64,000 nucleotides of DNA from Gramella sp. Hel_I_59 (lineage in GTDB: Bacteria > Bacteroidota > Bacteroidia > Flavobacteriales > Flavobacteriaceae). This document shows, piece by piece, positions 44,305-51,941 of the stretch (positions within the stretch are counted from its first letter, which is position 1; each line of letters begins with the position of its first letter). The notes below the pieces were generated by a model. That model was not told the DNA's origin, made no database searches, and worked only from the letters and a program-made list of their open reading frames with translations. Location of the stretch: NCBI RefSeq assembly GCF_006714895.1, contig NZ_VFME01000001.1, positions 1,364,001-1,428,000 on the forward strand, in the 5' to 3' direction. Made by a program: the position numbers and the translations under genes.

Positions 44305-44335
44305 CTGTCTGGAGAAATCCAGACAGTTTTTTTTT
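44305..44335 (+). terminator. Second, orphan rho-independent terminator
   Basis: A 9-bp perfect stem CTGTCTGGA/TCCAGACAG with a GAAA tetraloop is followed by nine T's. It is stronger than the terminator 28 bp upstream, and no ORF lies between them. Confidence 0.85.
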
Positions 44336-44632
44336 GTGGAGGTATTAAAAAAATATATATGTTAACGATTCTAAATCAGTTAACTGTATGAAGGAATCCA
44401 CGTACATAGTAACTGGGATATGTTGCATTAATAAGGGTTTTATCAGTTAAATGATTTCCTGATAAAGCTGAAACGCGAACTGTAGAATAAATTGAAAATG
44501 ACTGATTCTAAGCATTTTGTAAGAATTAGATTGTTAAAAAATTAACTAAATTATTAGTTAATTTTTATGGAATGAGAATTGCTAAACCCAGAGTGTATTA
44601 TTAACTATTAAATTTTAAAAAAAGACCTACTT
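44336..44632. other. Leader region of the first astacin gene
   Basis: About 300 bp without an ORF. It includes a perfect 13-bp-arm AT-rich hairpin at 44537-44566 (AAAAATTAACTAA, loop ATTA, TTAGTTAATTTTT), 67 bp before the ATG, and several GTTAA/TTAAC elements. The leader ends GACCTACTTATG, nearly identical to the TTAACCTACTTATG before the second astacin gene. Confidence 0.5.
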
Positions 44633-45688
44633 ATGACAAAATTAAAGAGTTTACTCCTGCTATCAGCTTTTGCAATGATAAGCTGTAGCGAGGATTCAAC
44701 TTCAGAACTTGCAACTGCTGAAAATGAAACCCAGATCACTTCAACAGAATCAAAAGATGATATTACCGAGATTGCATTTCCAGATTCTAAAGGAACTGCT
44801 ACTGATGTTTATTATACAGGTATTAAAATGGCTGTAGAGAATGTCAACGGTAATTATATTTTTGAAGGGGATATTATGATTCCCAAGGGTAAAGCTTCTA
44901 AAAGCCCTGTAAATTTAGTTTTAGAAAAAGGAGATGAGGTATCTCAAGCTAAAAGTGTTGGTAGAACTTCAGCTTACTGGGAAGATAATACAGTGTACTA
45001 CGAAATTGATTCCAGGCTAGGCAACCAGGATCGCGTATTCGATGCTATTAGCCATTGGGAAGCAAACACTAATCTCGAATTCGTGAAAAGATCTGGTCAG
45101 TCAGACTATATTTATTTCACTCCGGGATCAGGTTGTTCTTCTTATGTTGGAAAAGTTGGCGGGAAGCAGAATATTACTCTAGCCGATGCTTGTTCCACTG
45201 GTAACACCATTCATGAAATTGGACATGCCATTGGCCTTTGGCACGAACAAAGCCGAGTGGATAGAGATAAGCATATTACTATCAACTTTGAAAATATTCA
45301 AACAGGTAGAGAATACAATTTCCAGACTTACCAGGAAAATAACTTTGATGGTGATGAGTTTACAACCAATTTAGATTTTGGTTCTATCATGATGTATAGC
45401 CCATACGCATTCTCTAAAAATGGTCAACCTACGATCACTAAGACTGATGGTAACACCTATAGTGTTCAGAGATCTCAGCTGTCCAACGGTGATGTTACAG
45501 GGATTAATGCTATGTACCCTTCATCTAATGGTGGGGAAGAGAAACCAACTCAGAACTATATAAACGGAGAATACTACACTATCGAAGGTCTTACAGTTTT
45601 AAGATATTACGATCAATGGTACTATAATATGGGCTGGTACGGTTGGAAACGTGTTGAGTTGATAGAAGGTGTCTGGTATTTTGCTTAA
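44633..45688 (+). CDS. Astacin-family (M12A) zinc metalloprotease lipoprotein 1
   Basis: The protein is 351 residues with a lipoprotein signal ending at AFAMISC (Cys18). A pro-region to about residue 110 contains FEGDI (77-81), the Asp-switch motif that keeps astacins latent by binding the zinc. The catalytic domain has the complete zinc motif HEIGHAIGLWH (194-204) with EQSRVDRD, and the Met-turn SIMMY (251-255). Cysteines CSS and ACS flank the motif. A Tyr/Trp-rich tail of about 43 residues (NGEYYTIEGLTVLRYYDQW) follows a short linker. The close paralogue directly follows, separated by a terminator-like hairpin. It presumably acts at the cell surface. Confidence 0.9.
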   Translation: MTKLKSLLLLSAFAMISCSEDSTSELATAENETQITSTESKDDITEIAFPDSKGTATDVYYTGIKMAVENVNGNYIFEGDIMIPKGKASKSPVNLVLEKGDEVSQAKSVGRTSAYWEDNTVYYEIDSRLGNQDRVFDAISHWEANTNLEFVKRSGQSDYIYFTPGSGCSSYVGKVGGKQNITLADACSTGNTIHEIGHAIGLWHEQSRVDRDKHITINFENIQTGREYNFQTYQENNFDGDEFTTNLDFGSIMMYSPYAFSKNGQPTITKTDGNTYSVQRSQLSNGDVTGINAMYPSSNGGEEKPTQNYINGEYYTIEGLTVLRYYDQWYYNMGWYGWKRVELIEGVWYFA

Positions 45689-45719
45689 TACAAACCCACT
45701 TCAATAATTTTAGTTTACT

Positions 45720-45757
45720 CATCGAAAGTTCAAGAGTTTGAATTTTCGATGATTTTC
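45720..45757 (+). terminator. Terminator-like hairpin between the astacin genes
   Basis: The arms CATCGAAA-g-TTCAA and TTGAA-t-TTTCGATG pair with one internal mismatch over a 4-base loop, followed by ATTTT. Confidence 0.7.
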
Positions 45758-45832
45758 CCTTGATTAATTTGAAATTGTCTGAATTAAATCCAAATCATTT
45801 TCAGACTTATACATTAACTAATTAACCTACTT

Positions 45833-46915
45833 ATGAAAAACCTAAAATTTATTTTAGCTGTTCCGTTATTGGCATTTGTCGCCTGTAACGAAGAGAATTA
45901 TGATGATTCTAATACTGGAATGAGCGAAACCAGTTCCTTCCAGAACGATGAGTTTACAGAAATTGCATTTCCGAACGAATCTGGAACTGTTTCTGATATT
46001 TATTTTGCGGGAAGAAAACTTCCAGTAGAAGAATTAAATGGCAAGTATGTATACCAGGGAGATATTTTTCTTTCAGAAGATAATATTTCTAAAACTCCAT
46101 TAGATCTGGTTTTAAATGCTGATGAAGATGTACTAGTCACTGATAAAAGTGTTGGACGTACAAAATTCTTCTGGCCTGAGAATGTAGTCTATTATAACAT
46201 AGATCCTGCATTACCTAACCAACAGAGAGTTTCAGACGCAATTGCGCACTGGGAAAGCAATACTGCTGTAAAATTCGTGCAACGATCTTCAGAAGCTAAC
46301 TATGTTTATTTCACGCCCGGAGGAGGATGTTCTTCTTACGTGGGTATGGTAGGAGGTAGACAACCAATTACTCTTGCAGATGGTTGTTCAACTGGAAACA
46401 CAATACATGAGATTGGTCATGCCGTTGGATTATGGCATGAACAGAGTAGAGCTGACAGGGATCAAACCATTACGGTAAATTTTAATAATATCCTTTCAGG
46501 AAGAGAACATAATTTTTATACGTACGTAGAGGCCGGTTATGATGGCGCAGATTATACTGCTGGTCTGGATCTTGGATCAATTATGATGTATAGTCCTTAT
46601 TCATTTTCTGCCAATGGACAGCCTACGATCACACGAAAAGATGGATCCCTATATTCTGTTCAACGTTCTGTACTTTCCAGTGGTGATCAGGAAGGTATTG
46701 AAGTGATGTATCCAGGAGAAGAGGAGCCGGCACCTACAGAGCCAGAACCAACCGAACCTGAACCAACGAATCCAGAGCCAGAATATATTAATGGGGAATG
46801 GTACGTTATTGAAGGTGTTATGGTTTTAAGAAACAATGATACATGGTATGTTGAAAAAGGTAAAAACCTAAGGGAAGTTGAGCTAATTAACGGAAGATGG
46901 AGATTCGTTAAATAA
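45833..46915 (+). CDS. Astacin-family (M12A) zinc metalloprotease lipoprotein 2
   Basis: The protein is 360 residues with a lipoprotein signal ending at LLAFVAC (Cys18). The pro-region carries YQGDI (74-78), the equivalent of the aspartate switch with Tyr for Phe. The catalytic motif is HEIGHAVGLWH (192-202) followed by EQSRADRD, with Met-turn SIMMY. It differs from its neighbour mainly by a repetitive Pro-Glu-Thr linker (about 296-317) before the same kind of C-terminal tail (NGEWYVIEGVMVLRNNDTW). It is a tandem duplicate, and the linker suggests the tail is a separate, flexible binding or anchoring module. Confidence 0.9.
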   Translation: MKNLKFILAVPLLAFVACNEENYDDSNTGMSETSSFQNDEFTEIAFPNESGTVSDIYFAGRKLPVEELNGKYVYQGDIFLSEDNISKTPLDLVLNADEDVLVTDKSVGRTKFFWPENVVYYNIDPALPNQQRVSDAIAHWESNTAVKFVQRSSEANYVYFTPGGGCSSYVGMVGGRQPITLADGCSTGNTIHEIGHAVGLWHEQSRADRDQTITVNFNNILSGREHNFYTYVEAGYDGADYTAGLDLGSIMMYSPYSFSANGQPTITRKDGSLYSVQRSVLSSGDQEGIEVMYPGEEEPAPTEPEPTEPEPTNPEPEYINGEWYVIEGVMVLRNNDTWYVEKGKNLREVELINGRWRFVK

Positions 46916-46936
46916 ACAGACGATACTTATTAAAAG

Positions 46937-46970
46937 AAAAGCCCGATATGATGTCGGGCTATTTATTTTT
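46937..46970. terminator. Terminator between the second astacin gene and acpH
   Basis: The arms AGCCCGA/TCGGGCT pair perfectly, preceded by A's and followed by T-rich sequence. The hairpin overlaps the 3' end of the convergent acpH gene. Confidence 0.8.
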
Positions 46971-47559
46971 CAGAACTTATTTCTTCCAGTTTTTGATCTG
47001 AAAAGCGCTGTACATCCTTGAAAAATTGCCTAAACTCATTTTCAAATTCATCATAATGTAATTTTAGTTCATCTGTAGCCTGATCCATACCAGATTTTAG
47101 CTTCGTTCTTTTATTCATACCATTCAAAACACTTTGAATTCCATCTATAGAGGCATAACTCAAAAGCCAGTTTTGTTCAATCATATATGGGAGAAAATTC
47201 TTGACATTTGGAGGTAGAACCTCGTAGTTAAGCTTCAGTAGCTCATAGAACTGTATGGTATATTCCTCCAATGGTATATCACAATAGTCTTTCCAGTTAG
47301 CTGCCAGGAAATGATCATAAAAAATGTCTACTATGATACCGCTATAATGCCGGTATCTTTCAGACAAACGATGACTACTTTCTTTAAAAACCGGATGAGT
47401 ATCGGTATAAAAGTCGATTGCACGATGAAGAATTATACCTTTCTGAATTTGAGAGCCATATTTGCGATATTTTTTCCCTTTGATGGAATCTGCCATAAAA
47501 TTGCCGATTTTAACGAGGTCCTCATCACCAGATAGATAAATATGTGCCAGAAAGTTCAT
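46963..47559 (-). CDS. acpH: Acyl carrier protein phosphodiesterase
   Basis: This 198-residue cytoplasmic enzyme of the AcpH family removes phosphopantetheine from holo-ACP. Family blocks are visible: NFLAHIYLSGDEDLVKIGNFMADSIKG split around the start, ILHRAIDFYTDTHP, HYSGIIVDIFYDHFLAANW, and MIEQNWLLSYAS. The His/Asp residues in these blocks belong to an HD-like metal site. It is a single gene, convergent with the astacin pair. Confidence 0.88.
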   Translation of the reverse strand: MNFLAHIYLSGDEDLVKIGNFMADSIKGKKYRKYGSQIQKGIILHRAIDFYTDTHPVFKESSHRLSERYRHYSGIIVDIFYDHFLAANWKDYCDIPLEEYTIQFYELLKLNYEVLPPNVKNFLPYMIEQNWLLSYASIDGIQSVLNGMNKRTKLKSGMDQATDELKLHYDEFENEFRQFFKDVQRFSDQKLEEISSEK

Positions 47560-47606
47560 GCGGGAATATATGAATTAAACAGGGCCAGGGTTAATATTTG
47601 TTAAGT

Positions 47607-47639
47607 TTTGGAAAGTACGGGGTGACACAATTATATTTG
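47607..47639 (+). promoter_or_regulatory. Promoter of glmM
   Basis: TTTG is followed after 21 bp by TATATTTG, a complete Bacteroidota promoter pattern, about 45 bp before the ATG. Confidence 0.6.
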
Positions 47640-47684
47640 TTAAAATTTCTTACAGGTCTTATCAAGATCTATAAATAACTAATA

Positions 47685-49070
47685 ATGACATTAATAAAAT
47701 CAATTTCGGGGATAAGAGGAACTATTGGCGGGAAAACCGGTAATAATTTAACTCCCTTAGATACAGTGAAATTTGCCGCAGCTTATGGCACGTGGTTAAA
47801 AAATAACTCTACTAACAAGAATCTAAAGGTTGCGGTAGGAAGAGATGCCAGAATATCTGGAAAAATGATCCAGGAACTAACGATGAATACCCTAACTGGT
47901 CTGGGAATCGATGTGATCGATCTAGGCTTGTCTACGACTCCAACGGTAGAGGTCGCGGTTCCCTTGGAAAATGCTGATGGTGGAATCATACTTACTGCCA
48001 GCCATAATCCTAAACAATGGAACGCTTTAAAACTATTGAATAGTAAAGGAGAATTTCTTGACGGAGAAGCCGGAGCCCTGATTCTTGAAATAGCAGAAAG
48101 TGAAAATTTTGATTTTGCTGAAGTGGATGATCTGGGGAAAATCACCGTGATCGATGATTATATCGACAGACATATTGAAGAGGTCCTGAAGCTTAAACTT
48201 GTTGATGCTGATAAAGTTTCTTCCGCGAAATTTAAAGTAGCTGTGGATGCAGTAAATTCCACTGGAGGAATTGCTATTCCAGCACTGCTGAAGAGAATGG
48301 GTGTAGAGGTGATTGAATTATACTGTGAACCAAACGGACATTTCCCTCATAATCCAGAACCTTTAAAAGAGCATTTAACCGATATCTGTGACTTAATGAA
48401 AAAGGAGAAGGCAGATCTTGGGATCGTAGTAGATCCAGATGTAGATCGTCTTGCTTTTATAGACGAAAACGGTGAAATGTTTGGTGAGGAATATACATTG
48501 GTCGCTTGTGCAGATTATGTATTATCTAAAACTCCCGGGAACACTGTTAGTAACCTTAGCTCGTCCAGAGCATTAAGAGATATTACAGAAAAACATAATG
48601 GAGAGTATAATGCTAGTGCCGTAGGTGAAGTCAACGTGGTTCAGCTTATGAAGGATTCAAATGCGATCATTGGTGGTGAAGGTAATGGTGGTATCATTTA
48701 TCCGGAAGCACATTATGGTAGAGATAGCCTCGTGGGTACGGCCTTGTTTCTTACATATCTGGCAGAAAAGAAAGAGTCGGTTTCTTCAATAAGAGCAAGT
48801 TATCCTTCTTATTATATGAGTAAGAATAAAATTCAGCTGACTCCAGATCTGGATGTTGATGGTGTTTTGAAGGCGGTTGAAAAAAGACACGCTTCAGAAG
48901 AAATTTCTACAGTAGACGGAGTAAAGATCGATTTTCCAGAAAATTGGGTTCACTTAAGAAAATCCAATACAGAGCCAATCATCAGGATCTATACTGAAGC
49001 AAAATCTCAACAGGAAGCAGATGAGCTGGCACAGAAAATGATATCTGAAATTGAGCAGATCATAGCCTAA
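47685..49070 (+). CDS. glmM: Phosphoglucosamine mutase (or related phosphohexomutase)
   Basis: The protein is 461 residues of the alpha-D-phosphohexomutase family. The N-terminal block SISGIRGTIGG, the catalytic serine loop TASHNPKQWNA, the metal loop DPDVDRLAF, and the sugar-binding GGEGNGGIIYPE are all visible. GlmM interconverts glucosamine 6- and 1-phosphate on the route to UDP-GlcNAc, cell wall and lipid A. A phosphomannomutase or phosphoglucomutase is the alternative. Its stop overlaps the convergent acyltransferase gene by 4 bp. Confidence 0.85.
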   Translation: MTLIKSISGIRGTIGGKTGNNLTPLDTVKFAAAYGTWLKNNSTNKNLKVAVGRDARISGKMIQELTMNTLTGLGIDVIDLGLSTTPTVEVAVPLENADGGIILTASHNPKQWNALKLLNSKGEFLDGEAGALILEIAESENFDFAEVDDLGKITVIDDYIDRHIEEVLKLKLVDADKVSSAKFKVAVDAVNSTGGIAIPALLKRMGVEVIELYCEPNGHFPHNPEPLKEHLTDICDLMKKEKADLGIVVDPDVDRLAFIDENGEMFGEEYTLVACADYVLSKTPGNTVSNLSSSRALRDITEKHNGEYNASAVGEVNVVQLMKDSNAIIGGEGNGGIIYPEAHYGRDSLVGTALFLTYLAEKKESVSSIRASYPSYYMSKNKIQLTPDLDVDGVLKAVEKRHASEEISTVDGVKIDFPENWVHLRKSNTEPIIRIYTEAKSQQEADELAQKMISEIEQIIA

Positions 49071-49972
49071 CTTACTCTGGTAGCTCCTTCTGGAACAGGT
49101 TCATTTCTATGTTTCCAGCGTTTATGCGTCCAGAGATAGTACTCCGGTTTCTCACGAATTTGCTTTTCGAGAAGTTCAAAAAACTTTTGAGTAATAAAAT
49201 GCTCCGGTTCTTCCGGGGCATTTTCAGTTATAGGAACCAGCGTAGCTTCATAAAATCCTCTGCCGGTTTTTTCCACATGTAGGTAGATTACATTAAGATC
49301 CAGACCACGAGCCAGTTTTTCAGAACCTTCAAAAACAGGAACAGAAATACCCATAAATTTCATCCATAGATTGGAACGCTGAAGTCTTGGCGATTGGTCG
49401 GCGATCATAGCGTAATTACCCCGTAATCCTTCCCGCTCATTTTGAATAATTCTCTTGGTCGCTTTGTGAGTGTTTACAAGCTCTCCACCAAGCTTACTAC
49501 GTATCTTGCGAACCATATCATCAAAATACCTGTTCCTTATCTTCTTGTAGATTCCGAAGGATTTATATTTGAGTCCGTAGAGTTGTAGCGCGATAATCCA
49601 TTCATAACTAGCATAATGTGCGCACATCAGGACGATACTCTTGTTTCTGCTTTCAATATCTCTTAAAACTTCAAGATTAGTGAATTTGAAGCGCTTTTGA
49701 ATTTCCTCGTTACTAATAGAGATGCTTTTGATCATTTCCAGAAACATGTCACACATATGCTTGTAGAAAACTTTTTCTATACGTATCAATTCTTCGGAAG
49801 GCTTATCAGGAAACACCATTCTTAGATTCTTTTGAACAGTACTTCGGCGATAGCCAATGACTCTAAAAACCAGGAAATATATAAAGTCTGAGAATATGTA
49901 GAAAATACGAAACGGAAGAATGGATATAAGCCAGAGTAGGGGGTAAACAAGCCAGAAAACTAATCCTTGCAT
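49067..49972 (-). CDS. LpxL/HtrB-like lipid A acyltransferase
   Basis: The protein is 301 residues with an N-terminal membrane helix (LVFWLVYPLLWLISILPFRIFYIF) and the HX4(D/E) catalytic motif as HYASYE, in MCAHYASYEW. Further family blocks are IADQSPR and FMGISVPVFEGSEKLA. The enzyme adds a secondary acyl chain to the lipid A precursor at the inner membrane. It is divergent from the rhomboid gene, with overlapping promoter boxes. Confidence 0.88.
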   Translation of the reverse strand: MQGLVFWLVYPLLWLISILPFRIFYIFSDFIYFLVFRVIGYRRSTVQKNLRMVFPDKPSEELIRIEKVFYKHMCDMFLEMIKSISISNEEIQKRFKFTNLEVLRDIESRNKSIVLMCAHYASYEWIIALQLYGLKYKSFGIYKKIRNRYFDDMVRKIRSKLGGELVNTHKATKRIIQNEREGLRGNYAMIADQSPRLQRSNLWMKFMGISVPVFEGSEKLARGLDLNVIYLHVEKTGRGFYEATLVPITENAPEEPEHFITQKFFELLEKQIREKPEYYLWTHKRWKHRNEPVPEGATRVS

Positions 49973-49986
49973 AAAAAAACTTTCCG

Positions 49987-50005
49987 CAAATATATGGTAT
50001 ATTTG
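49987..50005. promoter_or_regulatory. Back-to-back divergent -7 boxes forming a palindrome
   Basis: CAAATATA-TGG-TATATTTG holds a perfect TATATTTG on each strand, pointing away from each other. One would serve the acyltransferase gene (leader about 10 bp) and the other the rhomboid gene (leader about 15 bp). Confidence 0.5.
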
Positions 50006-50024
50006 AAATTAAACTTTAGTAAAA

Positions 50025-50678
50025 ATGGGAGAATTGAGCCTGGTCACGCTGGTGATCATAGCGGCAAATGCATTAATTTCTTTTAAAGGTTTTAGCGATG
50101 AGACCTTCTTCAACAAGTACAAGTTCAGTACTTCAGATATTCAAAGAGGTTCTAAATTTCAAATATTCACATCGGGATTCCTCCATGTAGATACAAGCCA
50201 CCTTTTTGTAAATATGCTAACGCTCTATTTCTTTGCAAATGTGGTTATCTGGCAGTTAGGCTCTGTAGCTTTTCTTATTATCTATCTTGGGAGTCTGTTA
50301 CTGGGGAATTTATTGTCTTACTATTTCCATAAAAATGATCCGTATTATACGGCCGTAGGTGCCAGTGGTGCGGTCATGGGAATTTTATATTCTGCCATAC
50401 TATTACAACCAGATATGACGCTTGGTTTGTTCTTTATCATACCTGTTCCCGCTTACATCTTCGGAATAGGTTATTTACTTTATACTATTTATGGAATGAA
50501 GCGCAGAACAGATAATATTGGTCATGATGCGCACTTTGGCGGTGCTACCGGTGGATATATTCTAACGATGATTCTGGCACCCTGGGTGTTGGAAAGTCAC
50601 TTGCTAATGGTTATTTTACTAGCTGTGCCTATCGTAATATTGTTCTTTCTTCAAAGAACCGGGTATCTATCTAAGTAA
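50025..50678 (+). CDS. Rhomboid-family intramembrane serine protease
   Basis: The protein is 217 residues with six hydrophobic segments. The catalytic serine is in GASGAVMG and the partner histidine in GHDAHFGGATGG, the two rhomboid signatures. An early SGFLHVDTSHLFVNMLTLYFF block is also typical. It cuts single-pass membrane proteins in the inner membrane; its substrate is unknown. It stops 6 bp before the convergent thioredoxin lipoprotein gene. Confidence 0.92.
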   Translation: MGELSLVTLVIIAANALISFKGFSDETFFNKYKFSTSDIQRGSKFQIFTSGFLHVDTSHLFVNMLTLYFFANVVIWQLGSVAFLIIYLGSLLLGNLLSYYFHKNDPYYTAVGASGAVMGILYSAILLQPDMTLGLFFIIPVPAYIFGIGYLLYTIYGMKRRTDNIGHDAHFGGATGGYILTMILAPWVLESHLLMVILLAVPIVILFFLQRTGYLSK

Positions 50679-50684
50679 GTAGAA

Positions 50685-51806
50685 TTAATTCAGTAGTTCA
50701 CCAATCTTTTCAGCTAAGGCATCACCACGAAGATTCTTCGCTACAATGATTCCGTCTTTATCAAGAATATAAGTCGCCGGGATTGCTGTGATTCCGTATA
50801 ACCTTGCTACAGGATCCTGCCAGAACTGAAGATTAGAAACATGATCCCATTGTTCAAGTTTATCATCTTTAATAGCCTGTACCCATCGGTCTTTCTGTCC
50901 TGGTCGGTCAAGACTTACACTAATAATATTTAAGCCCTGATCTTTGTACTTGTTATAAGTATTAACCAGGTTTGGATTTTCTATTCTACAAGGCTTACAC
51001 CATGCCGCCCAGAAATCTACTACGGTAACCTGGCCCATGCGATCAGAAAGTGCGAGCATTTCACCATCTGGTGTAGGAGCTTCAAAATCTGGTGCCTTAG
51101 ATCCTGTTTCAGCGTTTTTCATCTTCTCTAATTCACTCTTCAGATCTTTTGCCATATCAGTTTGCTTGATACGATCTGAAACTTCACTAAACATATCGCG
51201 AACTTCCTTGGAGCTATGGCTTTTTGAACTCAACATATCTGCAAGCAAAGTAACGGCGAGGAAAGTATCTGTATTCCGACTGAAGATTTCTTCTTTAGCT
51301 TTACGATCATTGTCTTTAAGCTCGGTTTCGGTTGCCTGAATACTCTTCAGTTTTGCAGTATCCTTCTGTATCATTGCAGTTCTCGCTTCCTTCTGCATTT
51401 TCCCGATCTTCCGGTTCATTTCTTTCATATGATCCAGATACTCGTAAAGAGCTTCGTTTTCCTGTCCGCCACTAACACGTGAACTACGAATACTGTCTTT
51501 ATTGATGTTGAATTTCAGTTTTTCGTTTTCAGCAATAAATACAAGATTTCCATTCACTCCTTCGATACGCAAAAAACTTAGAGCAGGAAGATCCATTTCT
51601 TTCATATCCAATTCGAATTTCTCATCCTGAACGATGGCTGTATCTACTGCTTTTGGTGAACGAGTCTTTCCATCCAGTTCTGATATATAGATTTTAGTCC
51701 CATTTTCAACACCCTTCACATCACCACTTAAATAATAACCTTTATCTTCTCCACATCCGGTTAATAAGAAAAGGACTGAGCTAAATAAGAATAAGAATTT
51801 CTTCAT
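50685..51806 (-). CDS. DUF4369-thioredoxin (TlpA/ResA-like) lipoprotein
   Basis: The protein is 373 residues with a lipoprotein signal ending at LFLLTGC (Cys18). An N-terminal DUF4369 domain (about 22-120) is followed by a helical, charged segment and a C-terminal thioredoxin fold (about 235-373) with active site WCKPC and the cis-Pro block AIPATYILD. Such proteins reduce or exchange disulfides in the periplasm, for example during cytochrome maturation. The substrate is unknown. It is a single gene. Confidence 0.9.
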   Translation of the reverse strand: MKKFLFLFSSVLFLLTGCGEDKGYYLSGDVKGVENGTKIYISELDGKTRSPKAVDTAIVQDEKFELDMKEMDLPALSFLRIEGVNGNLVFIAENEKLKFNINKDSIRSSRVSGGQENEALYEYLDHMKEMNRKIGKMQKEARTAMIQKDTAKLKSIQATETELKDNDRKAKEEIFSRNTDTFLAVTLLADMLSSKSHSSKEVRDMFSEVSDRIKQTDMAKDLKSELEKMKNAETGSKAPDFEAPTPDGEMLALSDRMGQVTVVDFWAAWCKPCRIENPNLVNTYNKYKDQGLNIISVSLDRPGQKDRWVQAIKDDKLEQWDHVSNLQFWQDPVARLYGITAIPATYILDKDGIIVAKNLRGDALAEKIGELLN

Positions 51807-51941
51807 TTTTTATGTCTATTTCTGCAAAAATAATGAACTCATGCTTCATTCTGATGGCGTTCTTATAAATAAATGTTAATTTCAGGCCGTTGCTCTGTCC
51901 TGGCTACTTTTCCATTTAATTTTACCTTAAATTATCAAGTT

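Noticed and set aside
39256..46915. SusC/SusD polysaccharide-utilisation locus
   Set aside because: No TonB-dependent receptor, SusD-type protein or glycoside hydrolase is present; the lipoproteins have other domains.
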